A stretch of DNA of 64,000 bases from Alphaproteobacteria bacterium (GCA_030431825.1 JAUIIJ010000017.1:1-64000); one strand, 5' to 3'; numbered from the stretch's first letter, positions 44,354 through 54,092 are shown. Numbers and translations are program-made. The notes: generated from the letters alone by a model not told the origin.

Positions 44354-45388
44354 TTATCCGGGCGGCAGGCGCAGGGCCTCGATCAACGCGGTCATGTCAT
44401 CGGGCATGTCGCATTCGAACCGGACCGCAGCCCCCGTCACCGGATGCACAAAGCCCAGCACCGCCGCATGCAAGGCCTGGCGCGGAAATCCGCGGACCGC
44501 ATCGGCGGCCGGGCCAGCGATCGCCCGCCCCGGCAGCTTGCGCCGCCCGCCATAAACCGGATCGCCGATCAACCCGTGGCCGGCATGCGCCATATGCACC
44601 CGGATCTGGTGGGTGCGCCCGGTTTCCAGCCAACACTCCACCAGCGCCGCGACCGGCGGAGTGCCGAACGGCTCGACGATCCTGACGCGTGTCACCGCAT
44701 GCCGCCCACCCTGAAAGAGAACCGCCTGTTTCTGCCGATCCGTCTTGTGCCGGGCCAGCTGCGTGGTCAGCCGCAGGATATTGCCCGGTTCGAACGCCGC
44801 CCCCCGGATCCCGCGCAACCGCGGATCATTGGCATCGGGCACACCGTAACACAGCGCCCGATAGTAGCGTTCGACGCTGTGCGCCTCGAACTGTGCGGCC
44901 AGCCCGTGATGCGCAACATCGGATTTCGCCACCACGAGCAAACCGCTGGTGTCCTTGTCGATCCGGTGCACGATCCCCGGCCGCCGGACTCCGCCAACAC
45001 CCGACAGGTCATCGCCGCAGTGATGCAACAGCGCATTCACAAGCGTGCCCGAAGGCGTCCCCGGCGCGGGGTGAACAACCATGCCCGCCGGCTTGTTTAT
45101 CACCACGAGGTCATCGTCTTCGTACACGATATCGAGCGCGATGGCTTCGGGGCCGATGTGGCTCTCTTCGGCCGCCTGCACCGTCAGCACCACCCCGGCC
45201 CCCTCTTCGATGCGTGCCTTGGCATCGGTCTGCACGACGCCGTCGACCGACACCGCGCCGTCCGCGATCATCCGGGCAAGCCGCGTCCGCGACAATGCAG
45301 CGTCGGCTGGCACATCGCGCGAAAGCGCCTTATCAAGGCGCGGCGGCGGATCCGCCGCGATAGAGAACCTGATTTGACGCGTGCCCAT
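44354..45388 (-). CDS. RluA-family 23S rRNA pseudouridine synthase (RluD/RluC-like)
   Basis: 344 residues. The N-terminal S4-like domain is at about 15-80 (LSRTRLARMIADGAVSVDG). The catalytic Asp is in HRIDKDTSGLLVVAKS near residue 125, preceded by VVINKPAGMVVHPAPG, and followed by LETGRTHQIRVHMAHAGHGL. Start ATG 45388 has a GGAAGG site 8 bp upstream; the frame is open 47 codons further. Its start codon overlaps that of the divergent DUF6476 gene. The exact target uridine is not decidable. Confidence 0.93.
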   Translation of the reverse strand: MGTRQIRFSIAADPPPRLDKALSRDVPADAALSRTRLARMIADGAVSVDGVVQTDAKARIEEGAGVVLTVQAAEESHIGPEAIALDIVYEDDDLVVINKPAGMVVHPAPGTPSGTLVNALLHHCGDDLSGVGGVRRPGIVHRIDKDTSGLLVVAKSDVAHHGLAAQFEAHSVERYYRALCYGVPDANDPRLRGIRGAAFEPGNILRLTTQLARHKTDRQKQAVLFQGGRHAVTRVRIVEPFGTPPVAALVECWLETGRTHQIRVHMAHAGHGLIGDPVYGGRRKLPGRAIAGPAADAVRGFPRQALHAAVLGFVHPVTGAAVRFECDMPDDMTALIEALRLPPG

Positions 45389-45704
45389 GACTGATCCTTC
45401 CGAACCGGTTGAAGAACCGGCCAACCTGCGTTTCCTGCGTCGGCTCGTAACGGTGCTGACTGCGGTGATGATTGGCGGGCTTTTAGTGATCGTTTCGCTG
45501 ATTGTCATCCGTTTCTCGTCAGACCGCACGCCCGCGGCGATGCCATTGCCCGATCACATCACCCTGCCAGACGGCACGCGGGCCGAGGCGTTCACGGTGA
45601 CGGCCAACTGGTATGCGGTGATCACCGGCGATGAGCGCGTGTTGATCTATGACCGCGCAAGCGGTGATTTGCGCAAGACCATCGACCTGCGGACCGCCGA
45701 GTGA
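45387..45704 (+). CDS. small membrane protein, DUF6476-like
   Basis: 105 residues from ATG 45387 (GTG 45381 is two codons upstream). One membrane helix (about 22-44, LVTVLTAVMIGGLLVIVSLI) is followed by a periplasmic domain: PLPDHITLPDGTRAEAFTVT and ERVLIYDRASGDLRKTIDL. This pattern is that of DUF6476, seen in Rhodobacterales. Function unknown. The stop overlaps the GTG start of the PqiA-like gene (GTGA). No clear ribosome site is visible, unlike for the divergent rluD. Confidence 0.8.
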   Translation: MTDPSEPVEEPANLRFLRRLVTVLTAVMIGGLLVIVSLIVIRFSSDRTPAAMPLPDHITLPDGTRAEAFTVTANWYAVITGDERVLIYDRASGDLRKTIDLRTAE

Positions 45705-46150
45705 GCAAAGGACCAACGCTTGTGCCGCTGCGCTTCGCCAATCTCGCCCTTCTGATCCTCTATCCCGTCGCCTGGTTCGCGCCGCTGCTGCGCGCCGGGC
45801 TGCTGCCGCTGTTCGGTCTGAGCGAGATCTCGGTCGTGACAGGCCTGCAAAGCCTTTGGGACAGCGACATCGTGCTGGCGCTGCTGGTGACGTTCCTCGC
45901 GATCTTCGCGCCCTATCTCAAGACCATCGGGCTTGCGTTGATCCATTTCGGACTGATGCGGCGCAAGGTGCTGCCCGCCTTTGATGTGCTTGGCAAGCTG
46001 GCGATGGCCGACATATTCCTGATCGCGCTCTACGTGGTGGTCGTCAAAGGCATCGGACTGGCCACCGTCGAGACCGCATGGGGGCTCTACCTCTTTTCCG
46101 GCTGCGTGCTGGCCTCGATCGCGATTAGCCATTTGACCGCCAGGCGCTGA
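45701..46150 (+). CDS. PqiA-family (paraquat-inducible protein A-like) membrane protein
   Basis: 149 residues from GTG 45701, with about four membrane helices. Visible PqiA-type segments are ANLALLILYPVAWFAPLL near the N-terminus and KLAMADIFLIALYVVVVKGI, plus the end AISHLTARR. The family in E. coli is linked to membrane lipid transport under stress (Pqi/Mla-like), but this is a single-domain member with no partner protein visible. Coupled to DUF6476 upstream. Confidence 0.85.
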   Translation: MSKGPTLVPLRFANLALLILYPVAWFAPLLRAGLLPLFGLSEISVVTGLQSLWDSDIVLALLVTFLAIFAPYLKTIGLALIHFGLMRRKVLPAFDVLGKLAMADIFLIALYVVVVKGIGLATVETAWGLYLFSGCVLASIAISHLTARR

Positions 46151-46167
46151 GAGGCCATGAAAGCGGC

Positions 46168-47532
46168 ATGGCAAAAACCAATTCCTTTACCTGCTCGTCC
46201 TGCGGCGCTTCGTTTTCGAAATGGTCGGGGCGGTGCGAAGGCTGCGGCGACTGGAACACCATTGTCCAGGAAGCCCCCCTGTCCTCCGGTCCCGCATCGA
46301 AATCCCTTGGCGCGCGACGTGGCAGCACCGTCCGGCTGACCGATCTATCGACCGAGGAAAACCCGCCCCCGCGCACGCTGTCGGGTGTCGCGGAACTGGA
46401 CCGCGTTCTTGGCGGCGGTCTGGTTCCGGCTTCGGCCCTGCTGGTCGGGGGCGATCCGGGTATCGGCAAATCGACATTGCTCCTGCAGGCGGGCGCGCGC
46501 TTTGCCCGGAACGGATTGAAAACCGTCTATGTCAGTGGCGAGGAAGCCAGCGCACAGGTCCGGATGCGCGCCCAGCGGCTGGGGCTTGCGGATGCGCCGG
46601 TCAAGCTCGCGGCGGAAACCAACCTGCGCGACATCCTGACCACCCTGGAGGCCGAGAAGCCCGAACTTGCAATCATCGATTCGATCCAGACCATGTGGGC
46701 CGACAATGTCGACAGCGCGCCCGGTTCTGTCAGCCAGGTGCGCGCCGCCGCACATGAGCTGACCACTTTTGCCAAGCGGCGCAATGTCTCGGTGATCCTG
46801 GTCGGTCATGTCACCAAGGAGGGTCAGATTGCCGGCCCCCGCGTGGTCGAGCACATGGTCGATACGGTGCTCTACTTCGAGGGCGAGCGCGGCCACCAGT
46901 TCCGCATCCTGCGCGCGGTCAAGAACCGGTTCGGTCCCGCCGATGAAATCGGCGTGTTCGAGATGACCGGCCGGGGTCTTGCCGAAGTCACCAACCCCTC
47001 TGCCCTGTTCCTCAGCGAGCGGGGCCAGCCGACGCCCGGCTCGGCCGTCTTTGCCGGAATCGAGGGGACGCGACCGGTCCTGGTCGAGCTTCAGGCGCTG
47101 GTGGCACCGTCGCCGCATTCGCAACCGCGGCGCACCGTCGTCGGTTGGGACGGCGGGCGGCTGGCGATGATTCTCGCTGTGCTCGAAGCACGTTGCGGCA
47201 TTCCCTTTGCCGGGCTCGATGTCTACCTGAACGTTGCCGGCGGCATGAAGATCTCCGAACCTGCGGCGGATCTGGCGGTGGCCGCCGCCTTGTTGTCTGC
47301 CCGCGAGGATACCGCCCTGCCCGCCGATACGGTGGTTTTCGGGGAAATCAGCCTGTCCGGCGCACTGCGCCCGGCCCCACAGACAGAAAACAGGTTGAAA
47401 GAGGCGCAAAAACTTGGTTTTACCGCCGCCATCGCTCCGGCAGGTGGCAAATCCGGCACAGTTTCCGGTCTTGCGCTGACGCGGGCGACCGATTTGACGG
47501 GATTTGTTGGCGAAGTGTTCGGGGCCGGGTAA
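46168..47532 (+). CDS. radA: DNA repair protein RadA
   Basis: 454 residues. Zinc finger CSSCGASFSKWSGRCEGC at residues about 9-26, Walker A GGDPGIGKST near residue 93, the RadA KNRFG motif in VKNRFGPADEIG, and a C-terminal Lon-like domain with SEPAADLAVAAALLSARED. It is a helicase-like protein that promotes branch migration in recombination repair. The Lon-like domain keeps the family shape but is not expected to be a protease. Follows the PqiA-like gene with 17 bp between. Confidence 0.96.
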   Translation: MAKTNSFTCSSCGASFSKWSGRCEGCGDWNTIVQEAPLSSGPASKSLGARRGSTVRLTDLSTEENPPPRTLSGVAELDRVLGGGLVPASALLVGGDPGIGKSTLLLQAGARFARNGLKTVYVSGEEASAQVRMRAQRLGLADAPVKLAAETNLRDILTTLEAEKPELAIIDSIQTMWADNVDSAPGSVSQVRAAAHELTTFAKRRNVSVILVGHVTKEGQIAGPRVVEHMVDTVLYFEGERGHQFRILRAVKNRFGPADEIGVFEMTGRGLAEVTNPSALFLSERGQPTPGSAVFAGIEGTRPVLVELQALVAPSPHSQPRRTVVGWDGGRLAMILAVLEARCGIPFAGLDVYLNVAGGMKISEPAADLAVAAALLSAREDTALPADTVVFGEISLSGALRPAPQTENRLKEAQKLGFTAAIAPAGGKSGTVSGLALTRATDLTGFVGEVFGAG

Positions 47533-47576
47533 GGTCTCGCTGCCGCAGCAGACAGCAACAGGACGGGCACAGACGA

Positions 47577-48131
47577 ATGGACGGTTTTACCATTATCGAC
47601 GGGCTCGTTGCCCTTATCATCGTTGTTTCGGCGCTCTTGGCCTATTCGCGCGGTCTGGTGCGCGAAGCCATGGCGATCGCCGGCTGGATCGCCGCCGCGA
47701 TCCTCGGATTCCTGTTTGCCCCCAAGGTCGAACCGCTGATCAAGGAAATTCCGGTGCTCGGCGAATTCGTCGCCGACAGTTGCGAACTCAGCATGATTGC
47801 CGCCTTTGCCGCCGTATTTGCGGTCGCGCTGATCATCGTCTCTTTCTTCACACCGCTGTTTTCCTCGCTTGTTCAGCGCTCTGCACTGGGCGGGGTCGAT
47901 CAGGGGCTCGGCTTTTTCTTTGGCGTGGCGCGCGGCATCCTGCTGATCGCCATCGCCTTCTTCGTCTACGACACCGTGATCACCGGGCAGACATTCACGA
48001 TGGTCGACGAAAGCCGCTCTGCACAGGTTTTTGCCAGGCTCACCGGCAGCATAGAAGAACAGAACCCCGAACAGGCGCTTGGCTGGGTGACCCAGCAATA
48101 CGAGAATCTCGTCGGATCGTGCAGCCAGTAA
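47577..48131 (+). CDS. CvpA family membrane protein
   Basis: 184 residues with four membrane helices. The opening MDGFTIIDGLVALIIVVSAL and SRGLVREAMAIAGWIAAAI match CvpA. CvpA is needed for colicin V production and purF-linked functions in E. coli. Located just upstream of purF (218 bp gap), the same arrangement as in E. coli and many proteobacteria. The start ATG is preceded by ACGGGCACAGACGA with no strong SD. Confidence 0.88.
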   Translation: MDGFTIIDGLVALIIVVSALLAYSRGLVREAMAIAGWIAAAILGFLFAPKVEPLIKEIPVLGEFVADSCELSMIAAFAAVFAVALIIVSFFTPLFSSLVQRSALGGVDQGLGFFFGVARGILLIAIAFFVYDTVITGQTFTMVDESRSAQVFARLTGSIEEQNPEQALGWVTQQYENLVGSCSQ

Positions 48132-48349
48132 CGATTCGTCCCGCTCAGACAGCGCATCCGCCGACACGCACAAGCCCCGGGTGCTGACCCCGCACGCCAC
48201 CTCGCGCCAGGCGTGCAGAGAACCCGGCACGCACGATGCCGCAGTGCAGAGTTGCAACGGTTTCATGACAGCACGGGTGACATGGGCTGGCTCAGGCACT
48301 ATGTCAGGACCAGATACCGCAAACGGATTCGGAGCTGCCAGCTTTGTCG

Positions 48350-49816
48350 ATGAATTCCATGCCACCCTCGCACCCATTCGATGACGACAAACTCCGTGAA
48401 GAATGCGGGATTTTCGGGGTCATCGGCGTGCAGGACGCCTCAACCTTCGTTGCCCTCGGATTGCACGCGCTCCAGCATCGCGGGCAGGAGGCCGGCGGCA
48501 TCGTCAGCCACGATCCGCAGCTTGGCTTCAACCAGGCCCGACGGTTCGGCTATGTACGTGACAACTTCACCAGCCAGAAAATCATGGAAACCCTGCCCGG
48601 TCCGCTGTCGATCGGGCACGTGCGCTACTCGACGTCAGGGAGCAAGGGGCAGACCGCAATCCGTGACGTACAGCCGTTCTTTGGCGAATTTTCGATGGGC
48701 GGCGCGGCGATTGCCCATAACGGCAACATCACCAATGCCAATGCCCTGCGCCGCGAACTGATCGACCGCGGCTCGATTTTCCAGAGTTCCTCTGACAGCG
48801 AATGCATCATTCACCTGATGGCCCGATCCCTGCAACGCAACATCCCCGAACGGATGGAAGACGCGCTGCGCCGTGTCGAGGGGGCGTTTTCGGTCGTCGC
48901 CATGACCCGGACCAAGCTCATCGGCGTGCGCGATCCGCTGGGTGTGCGCCCGCTGGTTCTGGGCAAGATCGGCGATGGCTGGGCGCTGAGTTCGGAAACC
49001 TGTGCACTCGACATCATCGGCGCGGAATATGTCCGCGAGATCGAACCCGGCGAGATGGTCGTTATCAACGAGAACGGTGTCGAAAGCCGCTTTCCCTTCA
49101 GGCCGCGCAAATCCCGGTTCTGTATCTTCGAACACGTGTATTTCAGCCGCCCCGACAGCATTCTGGGCGGGCGCAGCGTCTATGAAACCCGCGAGAACAT
49201 CGGTCGTGAACTTGCCAAGGAAAGCCCGGTGGACGCCGATCTCGTTTGTCCCGTTCCCGACAGTGGCACGCCTGCGGCGATCGGGTTCTCGCTGCAAAGC
49301 GGCATCCCCTATGCGATGGGCATCATTCGCAATCAGTATATGGGGCGCACCTTCATCGAGCCGACCGAGCAGATCCGCAACATGGGCGTGCGCCTCAAGC
49401 TCAACGTCAACCGCGCCCTGATCAGGGACAAGCGCGTCATTCTCGTCGATGACAGCGTCGTGCGCGGCACCACCAGCCGCAAGATCAAGGAAATGATACT
49501 GGATGCAGGGGCACGCGAGGTGCATTTCCGCATCGCCTCGCCGCCGACGGCCTGGCCGTGCTTTTACGGTGTCGACACACCGCAGCGGGAAAAGCTGCTG
49601 GCGGCAACCATGAGCGAAGAGGAAATGTGCGCGCATCTCGCCGTGGACAGCCTCAAGTTCATCTCGCTGGACGGGCTCTACCGCGCGGTTGGCGAAACAA
49701 GTGGCCGCAATGCCGTGACACCGCAATATTGCGATGCCTGTTTCTCGGGCGAATACCCGGTCGAACCTGCCGACATGCTGGAACAGGGATTTCAGCTGAA
49801 GGCCGCCGCCGAGTAA
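48350..49816 (+). CDS. purF: amidophosphoribosyltransferase (PurF)
   Basis: 488 residues. First committed step of purine synthesis: PRPP plus glutamine to phosphoribosylamine. The N-terminal glutaminase has the catalytic Cys in LREECGIFGVIG, exposed after removal of the propeptide. The PRPP site is VILVDDSVVRGTTSRK. The C-terminal CDACFSGEYPVEP fits the [4Fe-4S] ligand region of this class. The start is ambiguous: TTG 48344 has GGAG at good distance, ATG 48350 and ATG 48359 are alternatives. Confidence 0.96.
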   Translation: MNSMPPSHPFDDDKLREECGIFGVIGVQDASTFVALGLHALQHRGQEAGGIVSHDPQLGFNQARRFGYVRDNFTSQKIMETLPGPLSIGHVRYSTSGSKGQTAIRDVQPFFGEFSMGGAAIAHNGNITNANALRRELIDRGSIFQSSSDSECIIHLMARSLQRNIPERMEDALRRVEGAFSVVAMTRTKLIGVRDPLGVRPLVLGKIGDGWALSSETCALDIIGAEYVREIEPGEMVVINENGVESRFPFRPRKSRFCIFEHVYFSRPDSILGGRSVYETRENIGRELAKESPVDADLVCPVPDSGTPAAIGFSLQSGIPYAMGIIRNQYMGRTFIEPTEQIRNMGVRLKLNVNRALIRDKRVILVDDSVVRGTTSRKIKEMILDAGAREVHFRIASPPTAWPCFYGVDTPQREKLLAATMSEEEMCAHLAVDSLKFISLDGLYRAVGETSGRNAVTPQYCDACFSGEYPVEPADMLEQGFQLKAAAE

Positions 49817-49959
49817 CACCGAACCGGGTTGGCAAGTCCCCGCCGATCCGCAGTGGCGTGTTCGCCGCGCCCACTTTCGCCTGCCTCTGGCCCATGCTAG
49901 CCGCTGCGTCCGGGGTGCTGCGGCGCAGCATACCTGACCAACCGGTCCATGAGGCATTT

Positions 49960-50232
49960 ATGACAAGCAGAAACGAGGCGGGGAAAACGCCTGAACGTGT
50001 GGCAAGGATCGCCACCACCGATCGCGCGCTTGCGCGGGGCAAGACCGACGTGATCGGCCTTTTTGGTCCGCGCAACAACATGTCTGCGCTGATCCGCACT
50101 TCCAGCGGGGCCATCAAGCGTGTCGAAGTTGGCGAAACGCTCAGCATCGGGCGCATCGTCGCCATCGATGAGAAAGGCGTCATTTTGTCCAAGAACGGCC
50201 AGAACCGACGCCTGACCCTGCCCTCGGGCTGA
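49960..50232 (+). CDS. small protein with GspC/PilP homology-region-like domain
   Basis: 90 residues from ATG 49960, with GAGG 5 bp upstream. No signal peptide or membrane helix. The last 60 residues resemble the C-terminal domain of the 727-residue protein in this window: IGLFG...SALIRTSSGAIKRVEVGE, GRIVAIDEKGVILSKNGQ, ending RRLTLPSG, against IGVYG...ALIRLPSGRYQKVKVGD, GKIVAIGDSELRYQKSGR and VTLKMPRG. Function unknown. It lies between purF and an SDR gene on the same strand. Confidence 0.75.
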   Translation: MTSRNEAGKTPERVARIATTDRALARGKTDVIGLFGPRNNMSALIRTSSGAIKRVEVGETLSIGRIVAIDEKGVILSKNGQNRRLTLPSG

Positions 50233-50274
50233 TCCGGGCTTGACCGCCGCGTTTTCCCGGTTCAAAGCGCGCGC

Positions 50275-50910
50275 ATGACACAGACAGCATTGATCACAGG
50301 CGCCTCGCGCGGGCTGGGTGCCGCGCTGGCGCAGGCGCTGGCCCCGACACACCACATCGTGGCCGTCGCCCGCACCACCGGCGCATTGGAAGAGCTCGAC
50401 GATCACATCCAGGCCGCAGGCGGCAGCGCCACGCTGGCCCCGATGGACATCACCGACACCGGGGCCATGCAAACCCTGTGCCGTGGCATCTATGACCGTT
50501 GGGGCAAGCTCGACATCTGGCTGCACACGGCCATCCACGCCGCCCCGCTCAGCCCAGCCAGTTTCGTCGACGCCAGGGATTGGGACAAGTCCGTCGCGGT
50601 GAATGCCACGGCGACCTCTACGCTGATCGGCTATGTTGCCCCGCTTCTGGGAAGCGAAGGGCGCGCGGTGTTCTTTGACGATGACCGGGCAGGCGAGAAA
50701 TTTTTTGGTGCCTATGGGGCGACCAAGGCGGCACAGATGGCGCTCGCCCGCAGCTGGGCGGCGGAAACCGTCAAGACCGGCCCCAGGGTTCGGATCCTGT
50801 CGCCCCGCCCGATGCCCACCGCCCTCAGGGCCCGCTTCTTTCCGGGTGAGCCGCGCGACCCCCTGAACGCGCCCGCATCAGAGGCGTCCCGGCTGCTGGC
50901 CGAGTTGTGA
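50275..50910 (+). CDS. short-chain dehydrogenase/reductase
   Basis: 211 residues, compact SDR. NAD(P) motif [19 protein letters not shown] at the start; catalytic Tyr and Lys in [18 protein letters not shown]. It lacks the longer C-terminal lid of classical SDRs. Substrate unknown. It is followed by surE after 106 bp. SD not obvious (GCGCGC upstream). Confidence 0.88.
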   Translation: MTQTALITGASRGLGAALAQALAPTHHIVAVARTTGALEELDDHIQAAGGSATLAPMDITDTGAMQTLCRGIYDRWGKLDIWLHTAIHAAPLSPASFVDARDWDKSVAVNATATSTLIGYVAPLLGSEGRAVFFDDDRAGEKFFGAYGATKAAQMALARSWAAETVKTGPRVRILSPRPMPTALRARFFPGEPRDPLNAPASEASRLLAEL

Positions 50911-51016
50911 GCGCAGCGATCTTGCCGCAGCCCGGCATTATCGTGGCGCAAACGGCGGCGCTCGCTTGCCCGGTGACGACACGGCCACTATCAAGAGCGT
51001 GGAGGGACAGGCAAAT

Positions 51017-51799
51017 ATGCGTATTCTGATCACCAACGACGACGGCATCAACGCGCCGGGCCTCGAGGTTCTGAGCGCGATCGCGGCGGATCTGGCCGGG
51101 CCGGACGGAGAAGTCTGGACCGTGGCACCGGCGTTCGAACAATCCGGCGTCGCCCATTGCATCAGCTATACACATCCGATGATGATCGCACAGATGGGCG
51201 AACGTCGCTTTGCCGCCGAGGGCAGCCCGGCCGACTGCGTGATGGCCGGCCTGCACGAGGTCATGAAAGACGCGCGTCCCGAGCTTGTGCTGTCGGGGGT
51301 GAACCGGGGCAACAACTCGGCAGAGAATGCGCTCTATTCCGGCACGCTGGGTGGCGCGATGGAGGCGGCCCTGCAAGGGCTTCCGGCGATCGCGCTGTCG
51401 CAATATTACGGCCCGCGCAACAGCGATCTCGACAATCCGTTCGACGCGGCCGCCGTGCATGGCGCGGATGTGGTACGCAGGATTCTCGCCGCAAACCCGG
51501 ATCAGGGTGACGACTACCGCCTGTTCTTCAACGTGAACTTCCCGCCCGTCCCGGCCCGCGAGGTTCTGGGCACGCGGGTCACGACCCAGGGCTATCGCCG
51601 CGGTGTGCATTTCGGAGTCGAGCCGCATAATGCGCCATCGGGGCGCCGCTTCCTGTGGATCAAGGGCGGCAATCAGCACGTGCGCACCGAACCCGGGTCG
51701 GACGCCCATGCGAATCTCGATGGCTATGTCTCGGTCACCCCGATGCGCGCGGATCTGACCGCCCATGATGCACTGGAGGCGCTGAAAGCCATCGAATGA
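51017..51799 (+). CDS. surE: 5'/3'-nucleotidase SurE
   Basis: 260 residues. Nucleoside monophosphate and polyphosphate phosphatase. The metal site [20 protein letters not shown] opens the protein. [20 protein letters not shown] is the second conserved motif. The ATG at 51017 follows GGAGGG; the ORF extends 17 codons further without a ribosome site. Overlaps pcm by 4 bp (ATGA). The surE-pcm-nlpD order is a classical stationary-phase survival cluster. Confidence 0.96.
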   Translation: MRILITNDDGINAPGLEVLSAIAADLAGPDGEVWTVAPAFEQSGVAHCISYTHPMMIAQMGERRFAAEGSPADCVMAGLHEVMKDARPELVLSGVNRGNNSAENALYSGTLGGAMEAALQGLPAIALSQYYGPRNSDLDNPFDAAAVHGADVVRRILAANPDQGDDYRLFFNVNFPPVPAREVLGTRVTTQGYRRGVHFGVEPHNAPSGRRFLWIKGGNQHVRTEPGSDAHANLDGYVSVTPMRADLTAHDALEALKAIE

Positions 51800-52443
51800 C
51801 CGGTCCGGAACCCGAAACCAAGATGCAGTTCCTGTTCGCCCTGCGCTCGCGCGGGGTGACCGACAAGCGCGTGTTGCAAGCCATGGAAGAGATCGACCGT
51901 GGCGTGTTTGTACGCGGCCTTTTTGCCAACCGGTCCTATGATGACATGCCCCTGCCCATTGCCTGCGGACAAACGATCAGCCAGCCGTCGGTTGTCGGGC
52001 TGATGACGCAGGCGCTGCAACTCAGCCCGCGGGACAAGGTGCTCGAGGTCGGGACCGGCTCGGGATACCAGGCGGCGATCCTGTCGCGGCTGGTGCGCCG
52101 GGTCTATACCGTGGACCGGCACGCCCGGCTGGTCCGCGAAGCCAATGAAGCATTTTCCGCCCTGAACCTGAGCAACATCACCGCGATGACTGCGGACGGG
52201 TCCTTTGGCCTGCCCGAACAGGCCCCGTTTGACCGCATCATCGTGACCGCCGCCGCCGAAGACCCTCCCGGCCCGCTCTTGGCCCAGCTCAAGATCGACG
52301 GTATCATGGTGGTGCCGGTGGGCCAGTCGGATGCGGTGCAGACCCTGATCCGCGTCCTGCGCACCAGCACCGGCTATGAATACGAAGAAATCAGACCCGT
52401 CCGTTTCGTGCCCCTGCTTGAGGGTCTCGGCAAGGACGGATGA
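51796..52443 (+). CDS. pcm: protein-L-isoaspartate O-methyltransferase
   Basis: 215 residues. Repairs isoaspartyl damage in proteins using S-adenosylmethionine. Motif [20 protein letters not shown] near residues 78-96, and the substrate region [19 protein letters not shown]. The length is the usual. Starts in the ATGA overlap with surE; 73 bp before the NlpD-like gene. Confidence 0.95.
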   Translation: MTGPEPETKMQFLFALRSRGVTDKRVLQAMEEIDRGVFVRGLFANRSYDDMPLPIACGQTISQPSVVGLMTQALQLSPRDKVLEVGTGSGYQAAILSRLVRRVYTVDRHARLVREANEAFSALNLSNITAMTADGSFGLPEQAPFDRIIVTAAAEDPPGPLLAQLKIDGIMVVPVGQSDAVQTLIRVLRTSTGYEYEEIRPVRFVPLLEGLGKDG

Positions 52444-52516
52444 ACAGGAAAAGCAACACGAACTGCACCCCCCGAACCCCCGCACACAGACAGGGGAAGA
52501 CTTTGAGGACAACGAG

Positions 52517-53668
52517 ATGGCAAATCCCCTAGGACTGACTTCGGCCCGGCTATTGGGCGCGGTGGCTGCGGCTGCGTTGCTGGCCGGTTGCAACGGGCCT
52601 CTTGATTACGACCTGCGCGGCCAGCTCGGTGCCTTCAACACCACCAACGCCGCCCGCAACGTCACCGCGAGCAGGCCCGCGCCCGATGCGCGCGGGATCA
52701 TTTCCTATCCCAACTATCAGGTGGCCGTCGCGCGGCGCGGCGACACCATCAACGATGTCGCAGCCCGCGTGGGCCTGCCCGCTGCCGAACTGGCAAAATA
52801 CAACGGCATCGACCAGAGCGCGACATTGCGCGACGGCGAGATCATCGCCCTGCCCCGTCGTGTCGCCGAGCCTGCCGGAACGGTGGATATCGCCACGCTC
52901 GCAGGTGATGCGATCAATAACGCCCCGGACACGTCGCAGGTCCAGACCAGCACCCTGCCCCCCGCGAGCGCCCCGGCAACACCCGCACCCGTGACCAAGA
53001 CCGAACCGCTGCGGCACAAGGTGGTGCGCGGGGAAACCGCCTATACGATTTCGCGGCTTTACAACGTGTCCGTCAAATCACTGGGTGAGTGGAACGGGCT
53101 TGGCCCGGATTTCGCCATTCGCGAAGGACAATACCTGCTGATCCCCGTCGCCGGCGCAAGCAATCCGAACCGAAGCGCGAGCGCGGTGACCCAGCCGGGC
53201 AGCGGCTCGCCGACACCGACCCCGCCAAGCGCAACCGCGCCCCTTCCCGACGAAAAGGTCGCGGCGAACGCGCCGGAGCCGCAGAAAACCGATGTCGGAA
53301 CCCCCACGCAAACCAGCAACGCCGCCATGGCGTTCCCGTTGCAGGGCAAGATTATCCGCACCTACTCCAAGGGGCGCAATGAAGGGATCGACATTGCAGG
53401 CAGCCCGGGCACATCGGTCACCGCCGCCGCCAGCGGCTCGGTCGCGGCAATCACCCAGGACGCGGATCAGGTGCCGATCGTCGTCGTGCGCCATCCCGAC
53501 AACCTGCTGACGGTTTATGCCAATGTGGACAAGATCGCCGTGAAGAAGGGCGACAGCGTCAAGCGGGGACAAAAACTCGCGCAACTGCGCAGCGGCGAGG
53601 ATTCATACGTGCATTTCGAGGTCCGCGACGGGTTCGAGAGCGTCGATCCCATGCCTTATCTGGAATAA
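52517..53668 (+). CDS. nlpD: NlpD-like lipoprotein: two LysM domains and degenerate LytM (M23) domain
   Basis: 383 residues. A lipobox is seen in AAAALLAGCNGPL, with lipidated Cys at about residue 25. LysM domains at about 75-120 (VAVARRGDTINDVAARVGLP) and about 170-215 (HKVVRGETAYTISRLYNVSV) bind peptidoglycan. The C-terminal M23 fold (about 275-380) has NEGIDIAG where active enzymes have H.GID, and YVHFEVR where they have HxHFEVR, so two zinc ligands are replaced. Probably an amidase activator rather than a hydrolase, as E. coli NlpD and EnvC. Confidence 0.93.
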   Translation: MANPLGLTSARLLGAVAAAALLAGCNGPLDYDLRGQLGAFNTTNAARNVTASRPAPDARGIISYPNYQVAVARRGDTINDVAARVGLPAAELAKYNGIDQSATLRDGEIIALPRRVAEPAGTVDIATLAGDAINNAPDTSQVQTSTLPPASAPATPAPVTKTEPLRHKVVRGETAYTISRLYNVSVKSLGEWNGLGPDFAIREGQYLLIPVAGASNPNRSASAVTQPGSGSPTPTPPSATAPLPDEKVAANAPEPQKTDVGTPTQTSNAAMAFPLQGKIIRTYSKGRNEGIDIAGSPGTSVTAAASGSVAAITQDADQVPIVVVRHPDNLLTVYANVDKIAVKKGDSVKRGQKLAQLRSGEDSYVHFEVRDGFESVDPMPYLE

Positions 53669-53747
53669 CCCTGCCGACTGCACAAATCCCGCTTGACCAT
53701 TGTCCGGGCAACTTCACTATAGGTAGAGTGAAACCGAAGGAAATCGC

Positions 53748-54092
53748 ATGATGAAGTACTCCGTTCTTCTCGGCCTTGCCGTCGTCTCTCTCCCGGTTGC
53801 CGCCGCGGCACAGGATTGCCGGTGGTCCGGCGGCTCCTACCGTGGTCAGGAAATGCCTTTTGAGGCGCGGATCGACGTCAACGCCGATTGCTCTGAAATG
53901 ACCATGACGTCCTCGGGCAATGATGGCGTGCAACCGACCGATGTCGCGCAGACCTTTCCGCTGAGCGATGGCAAGCACGGGTGGGTTGCCGACGTCAACG
54001 GCGTCAACGCCACGCTCGCAAGAGACGGTGATTTCGTGACCTTCTTTGGCGAGGGGATTGACGTCCGCCTCGAAATGCACCCCGTGCAGTGA
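53748..54092 (+). CDS. small exported protein of unknown function
   Basis: 114 residues. The signal peptide is residues 1-21 (VSLPVAAAAQ). The mature part starts DCRWSGGSYRGQEMPFEARI and has two Cys (residues 23 and about 47, DCSEMTM) that may form a disulfide. Beta-rich sequence, no family recognised. SD GAAGGA is at 53737-53742, well placed before the ATG. Convergent with the DUF815 gene. Confidence 0.8.
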   Translation: MMKYSVLLGLAVVSLPVAAAAQDCRWSGGSYRGQEMPFEARIDVNADCSEMTMTSSGNDGVQPTDVAQTFPLSDGKHGWVADVNGVNATLARDGDFVTFFGEGIDVRLEMHPVQ

